Shown here: piece by piece, positions 13,833 through 20,310 of the stretch
How positions within the stretch are numbered: position 1 is the stretch's first letter
Layout of the letters: the number at the start of each line of letters is the position of its first letter
Assembly (NCBI GenBank): GCA_030612585.1
Contig: JAUWNP010000068.1
Span: forward strand, 1-20,335
DNA: 20,335 nt
From: Anaerolineae bacterium
Lineage (GTDB): Bacteria > Chloroflexota > Anaerolineae > B4-G1
Reading direction: 5' to 3'
The notes under the pieces: generated by a model
Told to the model about the DNA's origin: nothing
The model's input: only the letters and a program-made list of their open reading frames with translations
Database searches by the model: none
Position numbers and translations under genes: made by a program

Positions 13833-14527
13833 CGAAGGGTGCGGATCTCTATCGCCTGCAATGCCTGGATAGCGAGCAGGACGCGAAGCAGCGTCACCTG
13901 GCGGAAATAGAGGCTGCATCAGGAGAGAGCGAACCTTTACGGCAGGCACGCCGGGCACTGGAGAGCAGACAATCGCTGACCCAAAAATGGGCGCTCCGGC
14001 AACGCGACCTGGAACTGGAGATACAAGGGCTCTCGAGCGAAATCGTGCGCTCTGAGCAACGGCTGTATAGTGGTGCGGTCAAGAATCCCAAAGAACTGGC
14101 AGACCTGCAAGCAAAAATTGCCTCTCTCAAAAAGCGGCGGCAAAAACTGGAGGATGATCTGCTGGAGGCAATGATCGAGCGGGAGGAGGCAGAGACCACG
14201 CGCGCTCAGGCTCAGGTGCATCTCGACGAGACACAGACCCGCTGGTCGGCTCAGCAAGCGGATCTGATGGCCGAACGGGAGACATTGCAGGGAAGGCTAG
14301 CAGAGATTGAGCAGGCACGAACAGCACTGCTGCCCGGCATTGAGACCAATGACCTGGCCGCCTACCAGGCTCTGCGGCGCAGGAAGGGTGGGCTGGCTGT
14401 GGTCCAGGTGCGCGATGGTGCCTGTGGCGGATGCGGCGTCGCCATATCGCCGAGCCTGAAATGGCAGTTGCGGCAGGGAACACTGGTCTACTGCAACAAC
14501 TGTGAACGTTTAGTTGTACGTACCTGA
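13829..14527 (+). CDS. Coiled-coil C4 zinc-ribbon protein (DUF164/CdsZ-like)
   Basis: A 232-residue protein with a long charged coiled coil (about residues 14-165) and a C-terminal zinc ribbon: Cys199-x2-Cys202 (ACGGCG) and Cys222-x2-Cys225 (YCNNC). The segment LYSGAVKNPKELADLQ (79-94) at the tip of the coiled coil is a strong family hallmark. Homologues are conserved in most bacteria; the role is not firmly known, with proposals involving nucleic-acid or ribosome binding and, in chlamydiae, secretion-substrate binding. The start ATG has only a weak AGAAGGG-like site and overlaps the stop of the small upstream frame. A minus-strand transcript unit (14539-14654) ends only 12 bp beyond its stop. 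Confidence 0.88.
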   Translation: MTKGADLYRLQCLDSEQDAKQRHLAEIEAASGESEPLRQARRALESRQSLTQKWALRQRDLELEIQGLSSEIVRSEQRLYSGAVKNPKELADLQAKIASLKKRRQKLEDDLLEAMIEREEAETTRAQAQVHLDETQTRWSAQQADLMAERETLQGRLAEIEQARTALLPGIETNDLAAYQALRRRKGGLAVVQVRDGACGGCGVAISPSLKWQLRQGTLVYCNNCERLVVRT

Positions 14528-14538
14528 TGGCTTACAGC

Positions 14539-14580
14539 AAAAAGGCCACGACCCCCTCAATAAAGAGGGGGTCGCGGTCT
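14539..14580 (-). terminator. Intrinsic terminator of the minus-strand sRNA
   Basis: Read on the minus strand, the stem CGACCCCCTC (14574-14565) / GAGGGGGTCG (14558-14549), with a 6-nt loop TTTATT, is extended outward by AGACCG/TGGCCT (one G-U pair, one mismatch). It is followed at once by a run of five T (14543-14539). On the plus strand the hairpin is not followed by T, so it is directional and does not serve the zinc-ribbon gene. Confidence 0.8.
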
Positions 14581-14654
14581 GCGAAAGGAGGGTAACCACA
14601 AACAACCCTTTTTTGATGTGGGTTTCGGGGGGGCGGGAACCCATCCCCCACATC
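14539..14654 (-). ncRNA. Candidate small RNA of about 115 nt, unknown family
   Basis: A complete transcription unit can be read on the minus strand: promoter TTGACG-N17-TAGAAT (14689-14661), predicted start near 14654, and intrinsic terminator at 14580-14539. The RNA would begin with GATGTGGG (14654-14647), which pairs perfectly with CCCACATC (14622-14615). Competing with this is AACCCA/TGGGTT (14638-14643 with 14619-14624 on the plus strand). A second small stem AGGGT/ACCCT follows, then the terminator. An open frame from 14644 exists (MGSRPPETHIKKGL) but runs through the terminator into antisense of the zinc-ribbon gene, so it is probably not coding. No tRNA, 4.5S, 6S, tmRNA or RNase P signature was found. 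Confidence 0.6.
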
Positions 14655-14660
14655 GTCCTT

Positions 14661-14689
14661 ATTCTAGCGCATAAATGGTCTATCGTCAA
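14661..14689 (-). promoter_or_regulatory. Promoter of the minus-strand sRNA
   Basis: On the minus strand TTGACG (14689-14684) and TAGAAT (14666-14661) are separated by exactly 17 bp. Each box differs from consensus at one position. It points away from the response regulator, with its own terminator 80 bp downstream. Confidence 0.7.
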
Positions 14690-14705
14690 TAGTATAAATG
14701 TACCA

Positions 14706-14739
14706 ATTGCGCGTCCTGGCGCAGTTGACATTCGCGCCA
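14706..14739. promoter_or_regulatory. Overlapping palindromes between divergent promoters (operator candidate)
   Basis: Two inverted repeats overlap here. ATTGCGC (14706-14712) with GCGCAGT (14719-14725) has a 6-bp spacer and one mismatch. TGGCGC (14717-14722) with GCGCCA (14734-14739) is perfect, with an 11-bp spacer that contains the -35 box TTGACA. The position, between the sRNA promoter and the regulator promoter, suits a repressor or autoregulatory site. No binding protein can be named. Confidence 0.4.
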
Positions 14740-14752
14740 ATCTGACTATCAT
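14725..14752 (+). promoter_or_regulatory. Sigma70-like promoter of the response regulator
   Basis: Perfect TTGACA (14725-14730), 16-bp spacer, and TATCAT (14747-14752). The predicted start near 14759 gives a leader of about 75 nt before GTG 14835. Its -35 box lies within the palindrome 14717-14739. Confidence 0.7.
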
Positions 14753-14834
14753 ATAGATGGGGGTCTCAACCAGCGTTTAACTCCTTGGGGAATTCGGAAG
14801 AGATACGGCTGGTTCTCGGGCACGGAGGGAGATC

Positions 14835-15530
14835 GTGGAAGAGCAAATCCTGGTTATCGAAGATGATGATGCTTTGGCACGCCTGATGCGTCTCCAACTG
14901 GAGCGTGCTGCCTATAATGTCACGGTCTGTCGAGATGGGCAGAGCGGATTACAAGAGGTCCACAACTCGAAACCGGATCTGATCCTGCTCGATATTCTCT
15001 TGCCCGATATGCACGGCTGGGCCGTCTGCGAGCGCCTACAAGAAATCACCGATACCCCGATCATCTTCACCACCGCGCTGGGATCCGAACGTGACGTGGC
15101 CCGTGGCCTCGAATTGGGCGCTGACGACTACATCATCAAACCTTTCAGTTATAAGGAACTTCTCACGCGCGTCAAGGCTGCTCTGCACCGGGCGCGGCGT
15201 ACTGCATCTCAGAAGGCGACGTATGAGAATGAACGGCTCTACGTAGACCTGGAGACGCACTCTGTCAAAGTGAATGGAGAACACGTCTCCCTCACACCGT
15301 TAGAGTACAAACTGCTGGCGGCACTCGTTCGAGAGGCCGGACACGTGGTCTCACACACAACGCTCCTGCGCCGTGTCTGGGGACAGCAATACGAGGATCG
15401 GCGTCAGTACCTGGGGTTGTACATCTGGTATCTGCGCCAAAAGATCGAGACTGATCCTTCTCACCCCACGCTTATCCTCACCGAGCGGGGGGCCGGGTAC
15501 CGATTGGTTGCGCTTCAGCAAACAGTGTAG
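14835..15530 (+). CDS. OmpR/PhoB-family response regulator (orphan in this window)
   Basis: A two-domain transcription factor of 231 aa. The receiver (1-118) has the acidic pocket E9-D10-D11, phospho-acceptor Asp53 (DLILLDILLPDMHGW), Thr80 (FTTALGSE) and Lys102 (DDYIIKPF), all intact. The C-terminal winged helix (about 130-228) has SLTPLEYKLLAALVREAG, TLLRRVWGQQYED and LTERGAGYRLV, typical of PhoB-type DNA-binding domains. A GTG start at 14835 follows GGAGG (14824-14828). No histidine kinase is encoded nearby; the next gene, 22 bp on, encodes a NACHT-HEAT membrane protein. The promoter overlaps a palindrome that could be an autoregulatory site, and a divergent small RNA promoter lies upstream. 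Confidence 0.94.
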   Translation: MEEQILVIEDDDALARLMRLQLERAAYNVTVCRDGQSGLQEVHNSKPDLILLDILLPDMHGWAVCERLQEITDTPIIFTTALGSERDVARGLELGADDYIIKPFSYKELLTRVKAALHRARRTASQKATYENERLYVDLETHSVKVNGEHVSLTPLEYKLLAALVREAGHVVSHTTLLRRVWGQQYEDRRQYLGLYIWYLRQKIETDPSHPTLILTERGAGYRLVALQQTV

Positions 15531-15552
15531 ACATTATCACTGGGAGCAGTCA

Positions 15553-18033
15553 ATGCTCTGTATCGCCTACTCCACCATCCGCTATCTGCCGGGGCCTGCT
15601 CCGGCCCCCCAATCCTGGCAGTTTGATATATCGTCAGCGCTGGTCGGCGCGGCGGTGGCTCTTCTGCTAGCATGGCTGGCTTACCGCTTTCGTGATGCGC
15701 TGCGCCTGGGTTGGGAAACCGTGGTGGGGCCGCTGGTCCGGTTGCACCGTCGCCTGCAAGCCAGCGCCGAGGACCACTACCGCGAACTGGTCGCCAGGCG
15801 AGCGCGTTCCCTCACCATACCGGCACACGTGGCTCCGCTGGACGCTGTCTTCGTCGAGCCCAAATTGCTCCTGCCCACGCCTCTTCCCCAATCCACCTCG
15901 GAGATTGAGACTGTGCCCCTGACTCCTCGGTTCTTGCCGCCACACCGGATCCTGGAGGGGCACCCTCAGTTGGCGATCCTCGGCACTCCCGGGGCAGGGC
16001 GAACGACACTGCTGGCCCATCTAGCATTCGTGTACGCCCGCCCCACTGAGACAGGCACCACACTGGGACTGCCCCAGGGGCGACTGCCGCTCTACGTGCC
16101 GCTGCCGGCGATGGACTGGGACGAGATAGACCACGAGGGAGAACAAGGTGAACGAGGCGCACAGAAGGGCGATGAGGTGGAAAGGCTTACCATGGCAGCG
16201 CTGGCTGCTGCCGGGGGTAGCAGCAGGCTGGGGCGTCCCCTGCGTCAACGCCTGGAAGCCGGGCAATCTATCGTGCTGGCCGATGGATGGGATGAACTGT
16301 TGCCGCAGCAGCGCCAGCGGGCAGCAGCGTGGCTGGCCGATCTGGTCGCTGCTCTGCCAGGCAACCTGTGGCTAGTCAGCGCGGGGATGAGGGGGTATGC
16401 ACCTCTGACTGAGGCTGGCTTCGCTCCTCTAACCCTGGCATCGTGGGACATCGAGCAGGTGGAGACATTCGCGAGGCAGTGGGTGGAGGTCTGCGCTCCG
16501 GCTGATGAGCCCCCCACTGTTGTCCTCCGCGAGTTGGCCGCCAAACTGCGGCGTGCAGCGCGAGCGGGCTCATCCCCATTGGAGTTGGCACTGCGCGCGT
16601 TCGTGTATCTCTCGGACGGACAGTCGCCGGCTAAACGGGTAGACCTGTTCGAGCAGACGTTGGACTTGCTGATGTGGCAGGAGCAGGAAGAGAAAGCCTG
16701 GTTATCGGCGGCTTGCCGGGTGACCTTGGGACAGGTGGCATTGGAACTCCACCAGGAGGGGCATGCAACGGCTAGCCGCGAGGAGATCGAGGCGGCAATC
16801 GAGGCTGCGCTTCCCACACCTGAGAAACGCCCGGCAAGAGCGGTCGCCCACGTGTTCCGCGCGCTGACCGGTGAGCGTGGCTTGCTTCACCCAGCGGGGG
16901 CCAATCGTTATGCTTTCGTTCACCCGCTCTGGCAGGCGTACCTGGCAGCACGCCAAACGGGTGCCGTCGCTCCTGCCAGCCTCGTTGAGCGGCTGGATGA
17001 CCCTCGTTGGGCCGACGTGCTGCGCTTCTACGTCGAGTTCGGCAATATGGGCCCACTGGTCACAGCGCGGACGGGCAGCCCTGACGATATGTTCCACACG
17101 CGCCTCTGCACTCTCAGTTCCTGGATCAACGTGGCTCCAGAGGGTGCGACCTGGCGCGATGGAGCGATGGCGATGTTGGCACGCGACTTTCTGCAGCCCG
17201 GTCAGCCATTCATAACCCGGCGGGCGTTGGCAGAGGCACTGGCGGCGACCGGTGTACCTGGCGTCACCTACCTCTTCAAGCAGGCGCTCCAGCATCCGAA
17301 CGAAGAAGTGCGCACTGCCGCTGTTCTGGGACTGGCTAGAATCGCGGGCGAGTCAGACTTGCCAGACCTTGAGGCCGCGCTGGATGACGAGGATCCCGCT
17401 GTGCGCCAGGCGGCTGTGCGTGGCCTGGCGTACCTGAGCATTGACGCCGCAACACGGCTCCTGGAGCGGGTGCTGCTGGAAGGAGATGAGACGCTCAGGC
17501 CTGTGGCGGCCGAAGTCTTGGCTGAATGTGGAGAAGAGGGCATGGCCTTCCTACGCGAGGCAGTCGAGTCGGAGGACGTGATGGTCCGGCGAGCGGCAGT
17601 CTTTGGACTGGCACAGGCCGGGGCGCAGGATCTGCTGGAGAAAACAGCACGGGAGGACGAGCAGTGGATTGTGCGCTCGGGAGCGTCAATGGCGCTGGCG
17701 GAGATAGAAGAACAGGAGAAACATCCCGGTGTCGCGCCTCCGCCCAAGATCGAACGCTTGCCCTGGCTCATCTCGTGGGCGGCGACCCAGGGCACAGGGG
17801 TGGGAGTGGGCGATGCGGCGCGGCAGATGCTCTGGCGTGCATCGAGTGAAGGTGATGTATCGGTTCGTCTGGCCGCAGCACAGATACTGGTTCAGGTTGG
17901 TCGCCCCGACGACATCGAGCCGCTGCGAACCGCGCTGACTGACCCCGATCCGGCCGTCACGAGCGCAGCGCTGGAGGCATTGGCCGAGATCGGCAGGCGA
18001 TATGATTTGAGGATTGAGCAGGTGAGTGAGTGA
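15553..18033 (+). CDS. Membrane-anchored NACHT-type STAND NTPase with HEAT repeats
   Basis: An 826-residue protein: N-terminal membrane helix (about 28-44, SALVGAAVALLLAWLAYRF), a basic linker, then a NACHT-like P-loop ATPase. Walker A is GTPGAGRTTLL at 144-154, with Arg150 where Lys is normal. Walker B is VLADGWDELL (241-250), the NACHT-style hhhDGhDEL, and LWLVSAGMRGY (272-282) is the sensor region. The helical domain ends with YAFVHPLWQAYLAA (453-466), matching the FxHxxxQEYxAA feature of NACHT proteins. From about 545 to 815 come HEAT-type helical repeats (EVRTAAVLGLARIAG, AVRQAAVRGLAYL, MVRRAAVFGLAQAG, SVRLAAAQILVQVG). STAND NTPases act as ligand-triggered switches in signalling or defence; no effector domain is visible here. 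ATG 15553 has GGGAG at 15542-15546; the in-frame extension to 15373 lies within the regulator gene and is rejected. Likely co-transcribed with the regulator. Confidence 0.85.
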   Translation: MLCIAYSTIRYLPGPAPAPQSWQFDISSALVGAAVALLLAWLAYRFRDALRLGWETVVGPLVRLHRRLQASAEDHYRELVARRARSLTIPAHVAPLDAVFVEPKLLLPTPLPQSTSEIETVPLTPRFLPPHRILEGHPQLAILGTPGAGRTTLLAHLAFVYARPTETGTTLGLPQGRLPLYVPLPAMDWDEIDHEGEQGERGAQKGDEVERLTMAALAAAGGSSRLGRPLRQRLEAGQSIVLADGWDELLPQQRQRAAAWLADLVAALPGNLWLVSAGMRGYAPLTEAGFAPLTLASWDIEQVETFARQWVEVCAPADEPPTVVLRELAAKLRRAARAGSSPLELALRAFVYLSDGQSPAKRVDLFEQTLDLLMWQEQEEKAWLSAACRVTLGQVALELHQEGHATASREEIEAAIEAALPTPEKRPARAVAHVFRALTGERGLLHPAGANRYAFVHPLWQAYLAARQTGAVAPASLVERLDDPRWADVLRFYVEFGNMGPLVTARTGSPDDMFHTRLCTLSSWINVAPEGATWRDGAMAMLARDFLQPGQPFITRRALAEALAATGVPGVTYLFKQALQHPNEEVRTAAVLGLARIAGESDLPDLEAALDDEDPAVRQAAVRGLAYLSIDAATRLLERVLLEGDETLRPVAAEVLAECGEEGMAFLREAVESEDVMVRRAAVFGLAQAGAQDLLEKTAREDEQWIVRSGASMALAEIEEQEKHPGVAPPPKIERLPWLISWAATQGTGVGVGDAARQMLWRASSEGDVSVRLAAAQILVQVGRPDDIEPLRTALTDPDPAVTSAALEALAEIGRRYDLRIEQVSE

Positions 18034-18066
18034 GTGAGTAGACGGGTAGATGAGGAATGATGAGTA
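18023..18066 (+). repeat. Degenerate TGAG/8-bp repeat in the convergent junction
   Basis: Four TGAG units (18023-18038) lead into TGAGTAGA, CGGGTAGA, TGAGGAAT, GATGAGTA. The array encodes the last residues and stop of the NACHT protein and fills the 42-bp gap to the convergent yggU. TGAGTAGA is identical to an octamer at 7573-7580. No terminator hairpin is seen in this junction. Confidence 0.65.
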
Positions 18067-18075
18067 AACGAGGCG

Positions 18076-18369
18076 TTACTTCGCACTCAACAGAGCATGG
18101 ACAGCGTCGGCGGAGATGCCCGTCACGCGCACCCGCTTCCGACGTGAGGTGTGGCCAGTTAGAATCTCGACATCCGACGGCGAGACGCCCAGTTGATCGG
18201 CCAGGAATTCCCGCAGCGCACGATTGGCTTTGCCCCTCACCGGTGGGGCCGTCAGCCGTACCTTGAGCGCGTCCCCGTGCAACCCCACCACCTCATCCCG
18301 CCTGCTGCGAGGCAGAACACGCACCCGGAAGATGCATCCACCTTTTCCTTCGGTTACCTGCAGCGCCAC
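18076..18369 (-). CDS. yggU: DUF167/YggU family protein
   Basis: A 97-residue protein of the UPF0235/YggU family. The core VRVLPRSRRDEVVG, LKVRLTAPPVRGKANRALREFLADQLGV and VEILTGHTSRRKRVRV is fully typical; the family is conserved but functionally uncharacterised. No ATG is in frame; GTG at 18369-18367 (VALQVTEGKGGC...) with a GGGGGCTGGA stretch upstream is the best start and leaves 14 bp after the yggT stop. The open frame extends further upstream across yggT, but that would double-code. Last gene of the operon pgeF-yggS-yggT-yggU, converging on the NACHT gene. Confidence 0.85.
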   Translation of the reverse strand: MALQVTEGKGGCIFRVRVLPRSRRDEVVGLHGDALKVRLTAPPVRGKANRALREFLADQLGVSPSDVEILTGHTSRRKRVRVTGISADAVHALLSAK

Positions 18370-18383
18370 TCCAGCCCCCGGCG

Positions 18384-18650
18384 CTAAAACAGCGCCACGA
18401 CTAACGTTTGCAGCAATTGCTCCACGAACCAGAGGATGAGCAAAGCCACCATAGGCGTGAAGTCCACACCACCAACGGGAGGGATGTAGCGGCGTAGGGG
18501 GGCTAATACCGGTTCGGTAACCCGAATCAAGAACTGCATCGCCGGATGGTAGTAACTGATTCTGAACCACGGCAACAACGCACGGGCGATGAAGGCGAGA
18601 GAGTAGAGGGTGAAGACTATGTTTATGACTCGTAATAGTAGGACATTCAT
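18384..18650 (-). CDS. yggT: YggT family membrane protein
   Basis: An 88-residue protein with two hydrophobic regions (about 3-27 and 62-86) joined by the family segment AMQFLIRVTEPVLAPLRRYI-PPVGGVDFTPMVALLIL. The length is that of single-repeat YggT proteins; YlmG/YggT homologues are linked to division or osmotic functions in some organisms. Its ATG overlaps the yggS stop as ATGA (18647-18650), indicating coupled translation. The YggS-YggT order is conserved widely in bacteria. Confidence 0.92.
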   Translation of the reverse strand: MNVLLLRVINIVFTLYSLAFIARALLPWFRISYYHPAMQFLIRVTEPVLAPLRRYIPPVGGVDFTPMVALLILWFVEQLLQTLVVALF

Positions 18651-19390
18651 TGGCTTTCCTTTCCCCGTCTACCAAATATGGCGCGCCCAATCCGCACCAG
18701 AGTCGCCCCCTCCTCAATAGCGACCTCAAAGTCATCGGTCATACCCATTGAGAGGTGACGCCAGCCATGCGCTGGGAGACGTTCTCGCAGTGCGTCGAGT
18801 AAGGCACGCAGGCTGACAAAGACCGGCCGCACGGTCTCTGGGTCAGAGGCGAGGGGAGCCATCGTCATCAGGCCCTGCACCGAAAGCCCAGGCAGCGCCA
18901 GAATCTCCTCGACGGCGGCGAAGAAAGCACTTCGCCGTGCCTCGTCGTGCTCCCAACCCCGCAGGTCAAACCCGAACTTGGTCTCTTCGCCGGAGACGTT
19001 GCACTCCAGGAGTACTGGCAGTGTCCGTCCGGCCTCCTGCGCGAAGCGGCTTAGCCGAAGTGCGATCTTGAGCCGATCCACGGAGTGGACGTAGTCAAAG
19101 TGTGCTACGACCGCCTCTGCTTTCCGGCTCTGCACGTGGCCCACCATGTGCCAGGCCGGTCGAGGGCCAGTGATAGCGGCGTGGACGGCGGGAATCTTGG
19201 CCGCCCCCTCCTCGACGCGATTTTCGCCGAAGTGACGCACGCCAGCATGATAGGCGGCCACGACTGCATCAGGGGGAAAAGTCTTGGCTACAGCGACCAA
19301 CGTGACCTCGGCGGGGTCCCGCCCGGCCCGTTGCGCAGCCTCGGCAATGCGCTCCTGAACATGTGTCAGATTGCGTGCGATTTCAGTCAT
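18647..19390 (-). CDS. yggS: YggS family pyridoxal-phosphate-binding protein
   Basis: A 247-residue alanine-racemase-fold PLP protein (PLPBP family) involved in vitamin B6 and amino-acid homeostasis. The PLP Lys is K36 in LVAVAKTFPPDAV. Other family markers are HFGENRVEEGAAKI, WHMVGHVQSRKAEAVV, LECNVSGEETKFGF, LSVQGLMTMAPLASDP, and SMGMTDDFEVAIEEGATLVRIG. Start ATG 19390 overlaps the pgeF stop by 4 bp and the stop overlaps yggT by 4 bp. Confidence 0.95.
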   Translation of the reverse strand: MTEIARNLTHVQERIAEAAQRAGRDPAEVTLVAVAKTFPPDAVVAAYHAGVRHFGENRVEEGAAKIPAVHAAITGPRPAWHMVGHVQSRKAEAVVAHFDYVHSVDRLKIALRLSRFAQEAGRTLPVLLECNVSGEETKFGFDLRGWEHDEARRSAFFAAVEEILALPGLSVQGLMTMAPLASDPETVRPVFVSLRALLDALRERLPAHGWRHLSMGMTDDFEVAIEEGATLVRIGRAIFGRRGKESQ

Positions 19391-20184
19391 TCCAATAACC
19401 CCATCACTACCCCAAAGCGGCCCGTACGCCCGTGCTCAGCCCGGTGTGAGAAGAATTCATCCACGTGGCAGGCGGTGCACAGGCCGGCATCCTCGATCTG
19501 CTCCACACCGGCAGCGCGCAGTTGGGCCTGCACCGCAGCAGGTAAGTCGAGGTGGGGCCGCCCGTCGCCGTCGCGCACCACACCGGCCCCAGGTGGACAG
19601 GCTGCCTCCACCGCCACCGCGATCTCTGGCCCCACTTCGTAGCAGCAGGGGCCGATGGTCGGGCCAATGCCGGCCCACAGGTCGGCCGGGTCGCAGCCCA
19701 ACCGTTCCGTCATCGTCCGTACCGTCACTTCGACGACGCCCGCCACCACACTGCGCCATCCCGCGTGGGCTATCCCCACCACGCGCCGCACGGGGTCAAG
19801 GAATAAAACCGGCGCGCAGTCAGCAAAACGCATCAGCAACGGCACGGCGGGCACGCTGGTAACCAGCGCGTCGGTGGCCGGCTGAACGGTGCCCAGGTGG
19901 GCTCGCTCGACCACTCCTACGCGTGCGCCGTGCACCTGGTAGGGGCTGACGACGTGCCCAGGCTCCAATCCCAGCACTCCCAAGGCCCGCCTGTGATTCT
20001 CTTCCACCGCTGCCAAATCGTCACCGACGGTGTGGCCCAGGTTGAGCGTGGCATAAGAACCCTGGCTCACACCGCCGATGCGGGTCAGAACGGCGTGGAT
20101 CAGCCCCTCGGCCCCGCCCAGCCCTCCGAAGCGATATAGCACTACGCCATCCACACACACGCGCAGCATTTGTTCATTGTTCAT
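19387..20184 (-). CDS. pgeF: PgeF family multicopper-oxidase-fold protein (peptidoglycan editing / laccase domain)
   Basis: A 265-residue member of the DUF152/YfiH family, reported as a zinc-dependent purine nucleosidase-like or peptidoglycan-editing factor that hydrolyses misincorporated residues from UDP-MurNAc. The metal triad is visible: His85 (PYQVHGARV), Cys123 (RFADCAPVLF) and His140 (GIAHAGWRSVV). GIGPTIGPCCYEVGPEI and GLCTACHVDEFFSHR are also diagnostic. The first ATG, 20184, lies inside a TTCATTG heptamer repeat (read as CAATGAA on the minus strand) and has no obvious ribosome-binding site; Met6 (20169) is an alternative start. First gene of the four-gene minus operon; divergent from the gene starting at 20311. 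Confidence 0.93.
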   Translation of the reverse strand: MNNEQMLRVCVDGVVLYRFGGLGGAEGLIHAVLTRIGGVSQGSYATLNLGHTVGDDLAAVEENHRRALGVLGLEPGHVVSPYQVHGARVGVVERAHLGTVQPATDALVTSVPAVPLLMRFADCAPVLFLDPVRRVVGIAHAGWRSVVAGVVEVTVRTMTERLGCDPADLWAGIGPTIGPCCYEVGPEIAVAVEAACPPGAGVVRDGDGRPHLDLPAAVQAQLRAAGVEQIEDAGLCTACHVDEFFSHRAEHGRTGRFGVVMGLLE

Positions 20185-20194
20185 TGCTTCATTG
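20173..20194 (-). repeat. Three heptamers (CAATGAA) at the pgeF start
   Basis: On the plus strand TTCATTG occurs at 20173-20179, 20180-20186 and 20188-20194, with one extra C between units 2 and 3. Each unit contains CAT, hence a minus-strand ATG; the annotated pgeF start uses the middle one. The period matches the other heptamer arrays of the window. Confidence 0.7.
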
Positions 20195-20267
20195 GTCTGT
20201 AGAGTCCATTAATGATGTACCCTTAACAGTCCAGAATAAGTGTACCCCCTGCCTGCACTAGAAAGCG

Positions 20268-20276
20268 TGGTATAGT
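20268..20276 (+). promoter_or_regulatory. Extended -10 promoter of the gene at 20311
   Basis: TGG followed by TATAGT (20271-20276), close to the extended -10 consensus. No good -35 box is evident. The predicted start near 20283 lies inside the palindrome 20275-20309. The remaining intergenic sequence to pgeF (20195-20267) shows no clear minus-strand promoter. Confidence 0.55.
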
Positions 20277-20309
20277 TCTCTCCTGAAACCTTTGACATAA
20301 GGAGAGAAC
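20275..20309. promoter_or_regulatory. Perfect 10-bp inverted repeat over promoter and ribosome-binding site
   Basis: GTTCTCTCCT (20275-20284) and AGGAGAGAAC (20300-20309) are exact reverse complements, 15 bp apart. The left arm touches the -10 box and predicted start; the right arm is the ribosome-binding site (AGGAG, 20300-20304) of ATG 20311. If transcription starts near 20283 the left arm is hardly transcribed, so a repressor operator is more likely than an RNA hairpin. Confidence 0.7.
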
Positions 20310-20310
20310 G

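Noticed and set aside
14549..14574. Terminator for the plus-strand zinc-ribbon gene.
   Set aside because: On the plus strand the stem is followed by CGGTCTGCG rather than a T-run; the T-run is on the minus-strand side. A weak plus-strand stem before TTTTTT near 14590-14614 may serve instead but is only 5 bp.
14590..14654. Resemblance of the minus-strand RNA start (GGATGGGTTC then GAAACC, later CTCCT) to a fluoride riboswitch.
   Set aside because: The conserved UGAUG..CUCCUAC end is not matched, the pseudoknot would be only 4 bp, and no fluoride exporter or other gene follows the terminator.
15373..15552. In-frame upstream extension of the NACHT-HEAT protein.
   Set aside because: It lies wholly within the response-regulator coding sequence in another frame; the ATG at 15553 has a good ribosome-binding site.
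15553..18033. Part of a known antiphage defence island.
   Set aside because: NACHT-type ATPases can be defensive, but no effector domain, nuclease, toxin or other defence gene is adjacent, and the neighbours are housekeeping genes.
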